Source: JBKECF01 sp047974375 (GTDB lineage: Bacteria; Bacillota; Clostridia; Lachnospirales; CAMZNU01). Taken from it: a DNA stretch of 36,235 nucleotides. The notes beneath the pieces are model-generated. The model saw nothing but the letters and a program-made list of their open reading frames with translations, was not told the origin of the DNA and ran no database searches. A program made the translations under genes and the position numbers. Of this stretch, positions 15,983 to 24,900 are shown one piece after another; positions within the stretch are counted from its first letter, which is position 1, and each line of letters opens with the position of its first letter. The stretch lies in contig JBKECF010000001.1 in the NCBI GenBank assembly GCA_047974375.1, positions 1 to 36,235 on the forward strand, written 5' to 3'.

Positions 15983-17233
15983 ATGTACGGTTTAATTGGA
16001 AAAACTTTAAAATATTCAAAGTCAAAAGAAATACACACTTTATATCGTGAAATGAAACATATAGAAGGGAATTATAATTTAATAGAATTAGAAGAAGAAG
16101 ATTTAAAAAAATTTATGGAGGAAACAATTTTTAATTATAATGGAATAAATGTAACCATTCCATACAAAGAGAAAGTTATGCCCTACCTAGATAAAATTAC
16201 CAAAGAGGCTTTAGACTTAGGCTCTGTTAACACAATAAAAGTTGAAGATGGTAAATTAATTGGCTACAATACGGATATTTTTGGGTTTAGTGCAATGATG
16301 CGTAAACACAGAATATACGTAAAAGATAAAGACGTTATAATATTAGGCACAGGGGCAACAGCTCATATGATTAAGTTTTTTTGTCATAAAAAGTCTGCAA
16401 AAAGCGTTAAATTTGTAAGCCGAGATCCAAATAAAGGTGATTATACTTACGAAGATAATTTTAGCGGACAAGTTTTAATTAATACAACACCAATGGGTGT
16501 AGCCACAGTAAATGACGAAAGTCCTGTTCATATAGATGTATTAAAAAGTTTTACATACGTATTAGACATTAACTACAACCCTTACAGAACAAAACTTCTT
16601 AGGGATGCTATTTCTTTAAATAAACAAGTTGCGTCCGGTTTTTATATGCTTATATCTCAAGGATTGAAATCTCGTTCTATTTGGAGTGGGGACAAATACC
16701 AAAGATATTTTACCGATAGAATTTATTCCGAAATTTCAAATACAAATGTTGTACTAATAGGAATGCCTGGCTGTGGTAAAACTACTATTGGTAAAGCGCT
16801 GGAAAGTAAATTAAATAAAAAATACATATCTATAGATGGTTATATAGAAGAAAAAGAGCAAATGACGATACCGGAAATGTTTGCGATATCTGAGGATTAT
16901 TTTAGAGAGAAAGAAGCATTATATACAAAAGAGATTTCAAAAATGAAAAATGTAATAATTGATACTGGTGGAGGGATAGTACTTAATCCGGAAAATATGA
17001 ATGAGCTATATAAAAATGGAACTGTATTTTATATAAATAGATCCCTTAAAAACATAAAAAGCACCATGATTACGGACAATAGACCATTGCTTCAAAAAGA
17101 CACAAATGAAAAACTAGATAAATTATATAAGGAAAGAAGTTCGCTATATGAAAAATATGGGGAAATTAAAATAACCAACACAAAAAAAACAGAAACAATA
17201 AATATAATATGTAGAGAATATGAAAAAAGTTAG
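15983..17233 (+). CDS. Shikimate dehydrogenase - shikimate kinase fusion
   Basis: Bifunctional protein of 416 residues. Residues 1 to about 250 are shikimate dehydrogenase (AroE): MYGLIGKTLKYSKSK substrate motif, VTIPYK (catalytic Lys62), NTD (Asp98), nucleotide-binding LGTGATAH (121-128), INTTPMG and GFYMLISQG. Residues about 252-416 are shikimate kinase (AroK): P-loop GMPGCGKTT (260-268), SIDGYIEE substrate aspartate, DTGGGIVL and DNRPLL. The two domains do consecutive steps: dehydroshikimate to shikimate with NADPH, then to shikimate-3-phosphate with ATP. The usual proteins are separate, about 270 and 170 residues, so the fusion is compact. Strong GAAGGAGGA ribosome binding site; first structural gene after the attenuator. 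Confidence 0.95.
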   Translation: MYGLIGKTLKYSKSKEIHTLYREMKHIEGNYNLIELEEEDLKKFMEETIFNYNGINVTIPYKEKVMPYLDKITKEALDLGSVNTIKVEDGKLIGYNTDIFGFSAMMRKHRIYVKDKDVIILGTGATAHMIKFFCHKKSAKSVKFVSRDPNKGDYTYEDNFSGQVLINTTPMGVATVNDESPVHIDVLKSFTYVLDINYNPYRTKLLRDAISLNKQVASGFYMLISQGLKSRSIWSGDKYQRYFTDRIYSEISNTNVVLIGMPGCGKTTIGKALESKLNKKYISIDGYIEEKEQMTIPEMFAISEDYFREKEALYTKEISKMKNVIIDTGGGIVLNPENMNELYKNGTVFYINRSLKNIKSTMITDNRPLLQKDTNEKLDKLYKERSSLYEKYGEIKITNTKKTETINIICREYEKS

Positions 17234-17243
17234 GAAGTGTAAA

Positions 17244-17675
17244 ATGAAAATAGCCTTAATAAATGGTCCAAATATAAACTTACTTGGTACAAGAGAGCCT
17301 AATGTATACGGTAATGAAACATATAATGATTTAATAAGCCTTGTGTATAACTATTGTATAGAAAAAAAACATGACCTAACAGTTTTCCAAAGTAACCACG
17401 AAGGTGCAATTGTAGACCATATACAGGATTTGCTAGATAGAGCAGACGGAATAATTATAAACCCAGCAGCCTACACCCACTATAGTATTGCTATATTAGA
17501 TGTCCTAAGTGCTGTGAATATTCCATATATAGAAGTTCATATAAGTGATATAAATGAGCGTGAGGAATTTAGAAAAAAATCCATAACAGGTGTAAAGGCT
17601 GTAGAAATAATAAAAGGCTACGGGTTTAAAGGGTATTTAATGGCTGTAGATAAATTGGAGGAAATATGGAATTAA
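17244..17675 (+). CDS. aroQ: Type II 3-dehydroquinate dehydratase
   Basis: Protein of 143 residues from the ATG at 17244, chosen over the in-frame ATG at 17220. It has TTAGGAAG just upstream, and the mature sequence MKIALINGPNINLLGTREPN begins exactly as the family does. Arg17, Tyr22 (EPNVYG), QSNHEGAIVDHIQ, NPAAYTHYSIA and EVHISDI (His99) are the active-site blocks of the small dodecameric type II enzyme. It dehydrates 3-dehydroquinate to 3-dehydroshikimate. It lies 10 bp after the fusion gene and overlaps aroB by 10 bp. Confidence 0.96.
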   Translation: MKIALINGPNINLLGTREPNVYGNETYNDLISLVYNYCIEKKHDLTVFQSNHEGAIVDHIQDLLDRADGIIINPAAYTHYSIAILDVLSAVNIPYIEVHISDINEREEFRKKSITGVKAVEIIKGYGFKGYLMAVDKLEEIWN

Positions 17676-18643
17676 GCATAAAAACAAATCCAAGCTACAA
17701 TATTAAAATCGGAAAAAATATACTAGAAAATCTAAAGTCCTATGTAGAAATAAAAGGCAAAGTAATGATAGTTACAGATGGAAATATTCATAAACATTGG
17801 TATCATAAAATTAACTTTCCTCATGATTTAATAATTTTACCTGATGGGGAAAATACAAAATCTTTTCATTATGTTGAAACTATTATGAAGGAAATGCTGA
17901 AGAAAAATTACACTCGTGAAGATACATTAGTAGCCTTTGGAGGTGGTGTAATAGGCGATTTAACAGGTTTTGTTGCTAGTATGTATATGAGAGGCATAGA
18001 TTTTATACAAATACCAACAACGTTGCTATCACAAGTAGATAGCAGTGTTGGGGGTAAAACTGCAATAAATTTTTCTGGTCATAAAAATATAGTAGGGGCA
18101 TTCTACCAACCGAAATTCGTTTTAATAGATACTAACACATTAACAACACTAGATGAGCGTCAATTCAATAACGGTATGGCAGAGATAATAAAGTACGGTT
18201 GTATATTAGATTTGGAGCTTTTTAATTCTTTGAAAAAACCTTTAAGCCTCGAAAAAATAATTTACCGTTGCTTAGAGTTAAAAGGCAAAGTAGTAGAAGC
18301 TGATGAAAAGGAAAAAGGATTAAGAAAAATACTTAATTTCGGCCATACCATAGGTCATGGCATAGAAAGTTTTAAAGAGTATAAACTTTTTCACGGTGAA
18401 TGTGTTGCTATAGGAATGGCTTCCATTACAACAGACCTTGAATTAAAAAAAGAAATTATCCGACTATTGGATAAATACAATTTGCCAACAACTACAGACT
18501 ATAACAAAGACGAAGTTTTTAAAATAATACAAAATGATAAAAAGGCAAAAGCGAATAATGAAATAGACATAATAGTATTAGAAGAAATAGGAAAGTGCAA
18601 AGTAGAAAAGGTTTCTATAAAGGAGATCTACAACTTGTTATAA
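17666..18643 (+). CDS. aroB: 3-dehydroquinate synthase
   Basis: Protein of 325 residues, slightly shorter than the usual 340-360. Landmarks: PDGENTKS, the NAD-binding FGGGVIGDLTGFVAS (91-105), PTTLLSQVDSSVGGKTAIN (117-135) and FGHTIGHGIE. Zinc ligands Glu173, His227 and His243 are in the expected places. It converts DAHP to 3-dehydroquinate. Its start overlaps the end of aroQ, which suggests translational coupling; the ribosome binding site GGAGGAAAT lies within aroQ. Confidence 0.97.
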   Translation: MELSIKTNPSYNIKIGKNILENLKSYVEIKGKVMIVTDGNIHKHWYHKINFPHDLIILPDGENTKSFHYVETIMKEMLKKNYTREDTLVAFGGGVIGDLTGFVASMYMRGIDFIQIPTTLLSQVDSSVGGKTAINFSGHKNIVGAFYQPKFVLIDTNTLTTLDERQFNNGMAEIIKYGCILDLELFNSLKKPLSLEKIIYRCLELKGKVVEADEKEKGLRKILNFGHTIGHGIESFKEYKLFHGECVAIGMASITTDLELKKEIIRLLDKYNLPTTTDYNKDEVFKIIQNDKKAKANNEIDIIVLEEIGKCKVEKVSIKEIYNLL

Positions 18644-18652
18644 GGAGTTAAT

Positions 18653-19717
18653 ATGAACACTATTGGACATAAATTGAAGTTATCTGTATTCGGCGAATCT
18701 CATGGACCTAATGTAGGTGCAACGATAGCAGGACTTCCTCCAGGAATAAAAATAGACATGGATTTTATAGAAAATGAAATAGATAAACGTCGTGCAAAAA
18801 GTTCTATTTCCACGCCTAGACGTGAAACGGACAAACCTAAGTTTATAAGTGGTATTTTTAATGAATATACAACAGGAATGCCTGTTACGGTTATTTTTGA
18901 AAATAAGGATGCAAGGTCTAAAGATTATTCCAAAATAAAGGATATACCTAGACCATCCCACGGAGATTATCCTGCTCATATAAAATACAAAGGCTTTGAG
19001 GATTATCGTGGTGGTGGACACTTTTCTGGACGAAATACCACAGGAATAGTAGCTCTAGGTGCAATATGTAAATTAGCCCTTAAGGAGAAAAATATAGACG
19101 TTGTAACTCATATAAAGTCCATTGGTGACATAGAAGACAAGAGTTTGCTAGATGTAGAAATTAACAATGATATAATAGAAAAGCTTGACTCTGACTTTCC
19201 GGTTTTAAACGACGTTATAAAGGATAAAATGATAGATGAAATTGAATTGTCGAGAAATGTACAAGACTCCATAGGGGGGCAGGTGGAAATTGCAATTTTA
19301 AATGTACCTATAGGGGTAGGGGATCCTTATTTTGAAAGGCTAAATAGCTACTTGGCGCAATTGGCATTTTCATTGCAAGGGGTTAAAGCTATGGAAGTGG
19401 GTGTAGGTTTTAAGTCCAGTAAAATGGTTGGAAGCCAGTATAATGACCAAATGGAAATAAGAGATGGTAAAGTACACTTTCTAACTAATAATGCAGGTGG
19501 AATAAATGGCGGGTTATCTAATGGCATGCCTATAATTATAAATACAGCCATAAGACCTACAGCATCAATTGGCAAAGCTCAAAAATCTATAAATATGAAG
19601 ACTATGGAAAATGCAGAAACTTTTATTGGTGGAAGACACGATCCATGTATTGTTCACAGAGCTTCTCATGGATTAAATGCATTAATTTCTTTTGGCATAT
19701 TAGACATGTTACAGTAA
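18653..19717 (+). CDS. aroC: Chorismate synthase
   Basis: Protein of 354 residues, standard length. Signatures: FGESHGPNVGATIAGLPPG near the N-terminus, the Arg-rich RRAKSSISTPRRETDK, GGGHFSGRNTTG and a C-terminal RHDPCIVHRA. It makes chorismate from EPSP using reduced FMN as cofactor. AAGGAG ribosome binding site, 9 bp after aroB. The preceding enzyme of the pathway, EPSP synthase (aroA), is not in this operon. Confidence 0.97.
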   Translation: MNTIGHKLKLSVFGESHGPNVGATIAGLPPGIKIDMDFIENEIDKRRAKSSISTPRRETDKPKFISGIFNEYTTGMPVTVIFENKDARSKDYSKIKDIPRPSHGDYPAHIKYKGFEDYRGGGHFSGRNTTGIVALGAICKLALKEKNIDVVTHIKSIGDIEDKSLLDVEINNDIIEKLDSDFPVLNDVIKDKMIDEIELSRNVQDSIGGQVEIAILNVPIGVGDPYFERLNSYLAQLAFSLQGVKAMEVGVGFKSSKMVGSQYNDQMEIRDGKVHFLTNNAGGINGGLSNGMPIIINTAIRPTASIGKAQKSINMKTMENAETFIGGRHDPCIVHRASHGLNALISFGILDMLQ

Positions 19718-19729
19718 AGGAGTGGTTGA

Positions 19730-19990
19730 ATGAACTTGGATTTGCAAAGAATGAAAATTAATGAAATAGATGACAAACTAAGTGAATTATTAGAGGATAG
19801 ATTTTTAATTTCTAAAGAAATAGGAACAATAAAAAAAGAGGTAGGAATGGAAATATTTGATAAAAACCGAGAAAAAGAGATTTTTAAGGCAATGGAGGAA
19901 AAATATAAAAATTCAGAATTTTCCGAAGAAATTATAAATATATTTATAAAAATAATTGAAGAGAGTAAAAAGGTTCAGATGAGAGTGTAA
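19730..19990 (+). CDS. Chorismate mutase (AroQ class)
   Basis: Stand-alone protein of 86 residues, all helical, with the AroQ-class pattern: NEIDDKLSELLEDRFLISKEIGTIKKE (helix 1 with Arg and Lys ligands) then IFDKNREKEI. It converts chorismate to prephenate, the branch to Phe and Tyr. No fused prephenate dehydratase or dehydrogenase domain. It sits 12 bp after aroC and 9 bp before aroF, with an AAAGGAG ribosome binding site. Its place in the operon ties the operon to Phe/Tyr rather than Trp, in line with the Phe-rich leader. Confidence 0.9.
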   Translation: MNLDLQRMKINEIDDKLSELLEDRFLISKEIGTIKKEVGMEIFDKNREKEIFKAMEEKYKNSEFSEEIINIFIKIIEESKKVQMRV

Positions 19991-19999
19991 GGAGTTATT

Positions 20000-21016
20000 A
20001 TGATAATAGTATTTAAAAATGATGCAACTGCTGAGGATTTAAATTCCATTGAAAGAAAATTGAAGAGGTGTAATTTAAAACATACAGAAATAAAAGGAGA
20101 AAAGGAAACTATATGGGGACTAGTTGGGGATACAGCAAGCCTTACATTAGAAGAAATGGAAGCTTTTCGCTTTGTAAAAAAAGCAATGAGAGTACAAGAA
20201 CCTTACAAACTTGCTAACAGGCAATTCTCCCCAGAAGATTTAGCAATAGATGTAGCTGGCACAAAAATTGGTGGTGGCAACTTTGTTGTAATAGGTGGCC
20301 CTTGTGCTGTAGAAACTAAAGAACATATAATAGAAATGGGTAAAATAGTAAAAGAATCTGGTGCACATTTTTTACGTGGAGGAGCTTTTAAGCCTAGAAC
20401 ATCACCTTATGCATTCCAAGGCCATGGCAGGGAAGGTATTATGTTTATGGTAGAGGCAAGAGAAAAAACGGGTTTGCCAATTGTAACTGAGTTAATGGCG
20501 TGTAATCAAATAGATATTTTTGAAGAATATGTAGATATTATTCAAATAGGTGCGAGAAATATGCAAAACTATGACTTGCTTAAGGAGGTAGGTAAATCTA
20601 CCAAACCTGTTTTATTAAAACGTGGTATGAGTGCTACTATTAAAGAGTGGATACTTGCTGCTGAATATATTTTAGCTGGTGGCAACAAAAATGTAATTAT
20701 GTGCGAACGTGGTATACGTACATTTGAAACAGAATCTCGCAATACCTTAGATATTGGCACTATTCCTATAATTAAAAAGTATACAAATCTGCCTATAATT
20801 ATTGACCCATCTCATGCTGCTGGTAAATATTGGATGGTAGAATCCCTGTCTAAAGCAGCTCTTGCTGCTGGAGCTGATGGACTTACTATAGAAGTGCACA
20901 ATTTGCCGCAAGAGGCACTTTCTGATGGAGCACAAAGCTTAAAACCTGCTAAGTTTAAAAGACTTATGGATAAACTAAAAGTAATCGCTCCTGTTGTTGA
21001 CAAGACAATTTTATAA
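20000..21016 (+). CDS. aroF: DAHP synthase, type I-beta with N-terminal regulatory domain
   Basis: Protein of 338 residues. An N-terminal ferredoxin-like domain (about 1-70; MIIVFKNDATAEDL through AMRVQEPYKLA) precedes a TIM barrel with GGPCAVE (metal ligand Cys102), LRGGAFKPRTSPYAFQG, VLLKRGMS and DPSHAAGK. This is the Thermotoga-like type, where the extra domain mediates feedback inhibition by Tyr and/or Phe. It condenses PEP and erythrose-4-phosphate, the first step of the pathway, yet is the last gene of the operon. GGAGTT ribosome binding site, 9 bp after the mutase gene. Confidence 0.96.
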   Translation: MIIVFKNDATAEDLNSIERKLKRCNLKHTEIKGEKETIWGLVGDTASLTLEEMEAFRFVKKAMRVQEPYKLANRQFSPEDLAIDVAGTKIGGGNFVVIGGPCAVETKEHIIEMGKIVKESGAHFLRGGAFKPRTSPYAFQGHGREGIMFMVEAREKTGLPIVTELMACNQIDIFEEYVDIIQIGARNMQNYDLLKEVGKSTKPVLLKRGMSATIKEWILAAEYILAGGNKNVIMCERGIRTFETESRNTLDIGTIPIIKKYTNLPIIIDPSHAAGKYWMVESLSKAALAAGADGLTIEVHNLPQEALSDGAQSLKPAKFKRLMDKLKVIAPVVDKTIL

Positions 21017-21026
21017 GTACTATAAA

Positions 21027-21064
21027 AGGGCTGTAGCTTGGTAAAATTACCACGCTACAGCCCT
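21027..21064. terminator. Shared terminator between aroF and the convergent secreted-protein gene
   Basis: Stem AGGGCTGTAGC (21027-21037) / GCTACAGCCCT (21054-21064) with further inner pairing (GGTA/TACC). On the minus strand it is followed by TTTT, so it works best for the 21073-21492 gene. On the plus strand it is the only hairpin after aroF. Confidence 0.8.
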
Positions 21065-21072
21065 AAAAGTGT

Positions 21073-21492
21073 TTAATCGAATTTTAAAATTTTAGGTATG
21101 TCTGATATACCTAAGTAACCGGAGTACCTTGCAGTCACTTTAGTATTGGAATTTTTTATATATCTCTTTAAAGGCAAATCACCATAATAAATTTTTCCGC
21201 TACTTTTAACCTCGTGGGATATTTTATTTGGAACAATAAACTTGCTTGCATTATCAACATAATAAGTTACAACTACTTCTTTGTAAATAGAATTTCCACT
21301 TTTTAGCTTATTAGCTGTATTATTAGATTCTATTATTGTAACATCAAGTTCTGTTGATGACCCTACATCAATGGTGATAGCCTCAGTGCCTTGTCCAACA
21401 ACTTCCGTAGTTGTAATAGTTTCGGAAGCGAGAATGGGTGTAATAGTGAAAACTAGAGTTGCAAAAATTGTTGCGGTGAATAATTTAAACAT
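21073..21492 (-). CDS. Small secreted protein of unknown function
   Basis: Protein of 139 residues with a clear signal peptide (hydrophobic residues about 3-21, likely cut after ILASE or ILA). The mature part is beta-rich, with VVVTYYVDNASKFIVPNKIS and IYYGDLPLKRYI followed by TKVTARYSGYL. This pattern recalls small exported Firmicute proteins of unknown role, and I do not recognise a named family. No cysteines and no sortase or lipobox motif. AGAGGAG ribosome binding site. It stands alone between convergent aroF and divergent rpoB. Upstream, an interrupted palindrome AGGTTA-N10-TAACCT (21535-21556) could be an operator or leader hairpin. Confidence 0.75.
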   Translation of the reverse strand: MFKLFTATIFATLVFTITPILASETITTTEVVGQGTEAITIDVGSSTELDVTIIESNNTANKLKSGNSIYKEVVVTYYVDNASKFIVPNKISHEVKSSGKIYYGDLPLKRYIKNSNTKVTARYSGYLGISDIPKILKFD

Positions 21493-21700
21493 AATTTACT
21501 CCTCTCCATCTTAAAAGACAATGAATAATATTGTAGGTTATGTGCACCAGTAACCTGAATATAATGTGGCATGCATAGGTGATAAAAGCAAGTATTTTTA
21601 ATTTTTCCAAACTATAAATATAGCTTAATCTTTTTTTTGTTATTATACTTAGACATTATGGAACTATGGCATTTGCTTTGGAAAATACAAAAAAAACACC

Positions 21701-21729
21701 TTGACGGTGTTAAGTGAACGTGATAGAAT
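21701..21729 (+). promoter_or_regulatory. Upstream promoter of rpoBC
   Basis: TTGACG (21701-21706), a 17-bp spacer, then TAGAAT (21724-21729), giving a leader of about 225 nt before rpoB. The -35 lies in the loop of a small hairpin (AACACC/GGTGTT, 21695-21711) that, read leftward, has the form of an intrinsic terminator (followed by TTTTTT). Confidence 0.6.
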
Positions 21730-21835
21730 TAAAAAATGTAGCACCACATGAGTGCATACGTCGATTTATTAAATTGTAACATATTTATTTGCAAATTACA
21801 AATATATTTTTAAAGTTAGCTTTTTAGCTTATTTT

Positions 21836-21869
21836 CGCAGTACGGAGAAAAAAGTACAGCGCATTTTTT
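21836..21869 (+). terminator. Terminator-like hairpin in the rpoB leader
   Basis: CGCAGTAC (21836-21843) pairs with GTACAGCG (21854-21861) with one internal A-A mismatch and a 10-nt loop, and is followed by CA and six T. It could be an attenuator within the rpoBC leader. No leader peptide or ligand-binding fold was recognised in 21737-21960, and the rest of this gene-free stretch is AT-rich without other clear signals. Confidence 0.4.
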
Positions 21870-21895
21870 ATGTATAATTTTTGGTTTGCTACTTA

Positions 21896-21923
21896 TTGTT
21901 GTGTAAAAAAATATTTTTATACA
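21896..21923 (+). promoter_or_regulatory. Possible second promoter of rpoBC
   Basis: TTGTTG (21896-21901), a 16-bp spacer, then TATACA (21918-21923), downstream of the leader hairpin. Weaker match; start near 21930. Confidence 0.35.
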
Positions 21924-21960
21924 AGTTAGTGTACGTAATTTTTAGTTAGGGGTGTAATTA

Positions 21961-24900
21961 GTGGAAAAAAATAGGATGCACAAAGAACAATTAGGTCCTG
22001 CAAGTAGAATTAGTTATTCCAAAGTAAAAGAAATATTGGACATACCAAATCTTATTGAACTACAAAAAAGTAGTTACAATTGGTTTTGGGAAGAAGGGCT
22101 ATTGGAGGTATTTAGGGATATTTCTCCTGTAACAGATTATAATGGAACATTAGCCTTGGAATTTATTGATTTTGAATTGGATACAGAGCCTAAATATTCT
22201 ATTGCCGAATGTAAGGACAGAGATGCAACATATGCAGCATCGCTACGTGTAAAAATCCGTTTAACAAATGCCGAAACAGGCGAAGTATTAAATGATAAAA
22301 TTTTTATGGGAGATTTTCCATTAATGACCGAAACAGGTTCATTTGTTATAAATGGAGCTGAAAGGGTTATAGTTAGTCAGTTAGTTCGTTCTCCAGGTAT
22401 TTATTACTCGCAGGACTATGACAAATATGGAAAGTCTTTAATTTCTTCTACAGTTATACCTAATAGAGGTGTGTGGATAGAATACGAAACAGACTCAAAC
22501 AATATATTTAGCGCTAGAGTAGACAGAACAAGAAAAATCCCCGTTACCGTACTAATGAGAGCCCTTGGCATAGGTACAAACCAAGAAATTTTAGATTTAT
22601 TTGGCGAAGAGCCAAAATTATTAGACACATTGGAAAAAGACAGCACGACAAATTACGAAGAAGGTCTTCTTGAAGTTTATAAAAAAATTCGTCCAGGAGA
22701 GCCACCTACAGTAGATAGTGCTGAATCATTATTAAATAGTATGCTATATGATCCGCGTCGTTATGACTTGGCTCGTGTAGGTAGATATAAATTCAACAAA
22801 AAGTTATCTTTTTTAAACCGTGTAAAAGGTTTTGAACTTGGTGAAGATGCTATAGACCCAACTACGGGAGAGTTATTATATACAGAAGGTACAACTGTTA
22901 CAGAGGAAATTGCCATAGAATTACAAAATACTGGTATACCTTTCGTAAAAGTAAGATGCGATGACAGAGTGGTAAAAGTATTAAGTAACCTAGTAGTTGA
23001 TGGTAGCAGGTATTTACAAAATTATGACATATCTCCTGCTGAAATCGGACTAAAGGAATCAGCATACTTCCCAGCACTTTTAGAGGTTTTGGAAAAAATC
23101 GATAGTATGGATTCAAAAGAGGAAAGAGTTAACTTCTTGAAAGGTAATATTAAAAAAATAATGCCGAAAAATATTACTCTGGAAGATATACTTGCGTCTA
23201 TGAGTTATATATTAGGGTTAGATTATGGAATTGGTAATTTTGATGATATAGACCATTTAGGTAACCGTCGTATTCGTGGAGTAGGTGAATTACTACAAAA
23301 TCAATACCGTATAGGTTTGTCACGTATGGAGAGAGTTATACGTGAGCGTATGACAATACAAGATAACGAAAATATTACACCCCAAGCCCTAATAAACATA
23401 CGTCCTGTAACAGCTGCTATTAAAGAATTCTTTGGTAGTTCGCAACTTTCACAATTTATGGACCAAAACAATCCGCTTAGTGAGCTTACAAATAAAAGAC
23501 GTTTATCTGCTTTAGGCCCTGGAGGTTTATCTCGTGATAGAGCCGGTATGGATGTGCGTGACGTTCATAGTTCTCATTATGGTAGAATGTGTACAATAGA
23601 AACACCTGAAGGCCCAAATATTGGTCTTATTAATAACTTAGCGACTTTTGCAAGAATAAATCAATATGGATTTATTGAAGCGCCATATTTGAAAATAGAT
23701 AAATCGGGAGATAAGCCTGTAGTTACAGAGGATTATGTATATTTAACAGCAGATCAAGAGGAAAATTACATTATTGCTCAATCAAATGAGCCTTTAGATG
23801 AAAATAGACACTTTATACATAACAAAGTTTCTACTAGATTTGGCCGTGAAATTAGCGAAACAAATACAAGCCATGTAGATTTAGTAGATATTTCACCAAA
23901 ACAAATTGTTTCTATTGCAACGGCTCTTATACCTTTCTTAGAAAATGATGACGTTACTCGTGCCCTTATGGGTTCAAACATGCAGCGTCAAGCAGTACCT
24001 TTATTGACAACAGATAGTTCTATAGTTGGTACTGGTATGGAGTATAGAGTTGCAAAAGACTCAGGGGTAACAGTGGTTGCCACAGCAGATGGAACGGTAG
24101 AAAGAGTTACAGCTGACGATATAATAGTAAGAAATGATGACGGTATAAGAGAAGTATATAAATTAACAAAGTTCAAACGTAGTAACCATGGTACTTGTAT
24201 AAACCAACGTGCAATAATTTCAAAAGGTGATAGAGTAAAGGAAGACCAAATAATTGCCGATGGACCTGCTACAGATAATGGAGAGCTTGCCCTTGGTAAA
24301 AATCCGCTTATTGGATTTATGACATGGGAAGGCTATAACTACGAAGATGCAATATTATTAAGTGAAAAATTAGTTGAAGACGATGTGTATACATCGTTAC
24401 ATATAGAAGAATACGAATCTGAAATAAGAGATACAAAACTTGGGCCAGAGGAATTTACTAGGGAGCTACCGAATGTTTCTGAGGAAGCTTTAAAAGATTT
24501 AAATGAACAGGGAATAATTCGCATTGGTGCAGAGGTTAAACCTGGAGATATTCTTGTGGGTAAAGTAACTCCAAAAGGAGAAACAGAATTAACTGCCGAA
24601 GAAAGACTGCTACGTGCAATCTTTGGGGAAAAAGCAAGAGAGGTACGCGATACTTCTTTACGTGTACCTCATGGTGAGTCTGGTATTATTATAGATGTTA
24701 AAAAATTCTGTAGAAAAAATGGAGATGAATTATCTCCGGGAGTTAACGAACTAGTACGTGTATATATTGCACATAAAAGAAAAATATCCGTAGGTGATAA
24801 GATGGCTGGTAGACATGGTAATAAAGGTGTTATTTCTCGTATATTACCTGTTGAAGATATGCCTTTTTTACCAAATGGTCGCCCCCTAGATATAGTGCTT

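Noticed and set aside
17220..17243. Upstream start of aroQ at 17220.
   Set aside because: No ribosome binding site, and the family N-terminus begins at the ATG at 17244.
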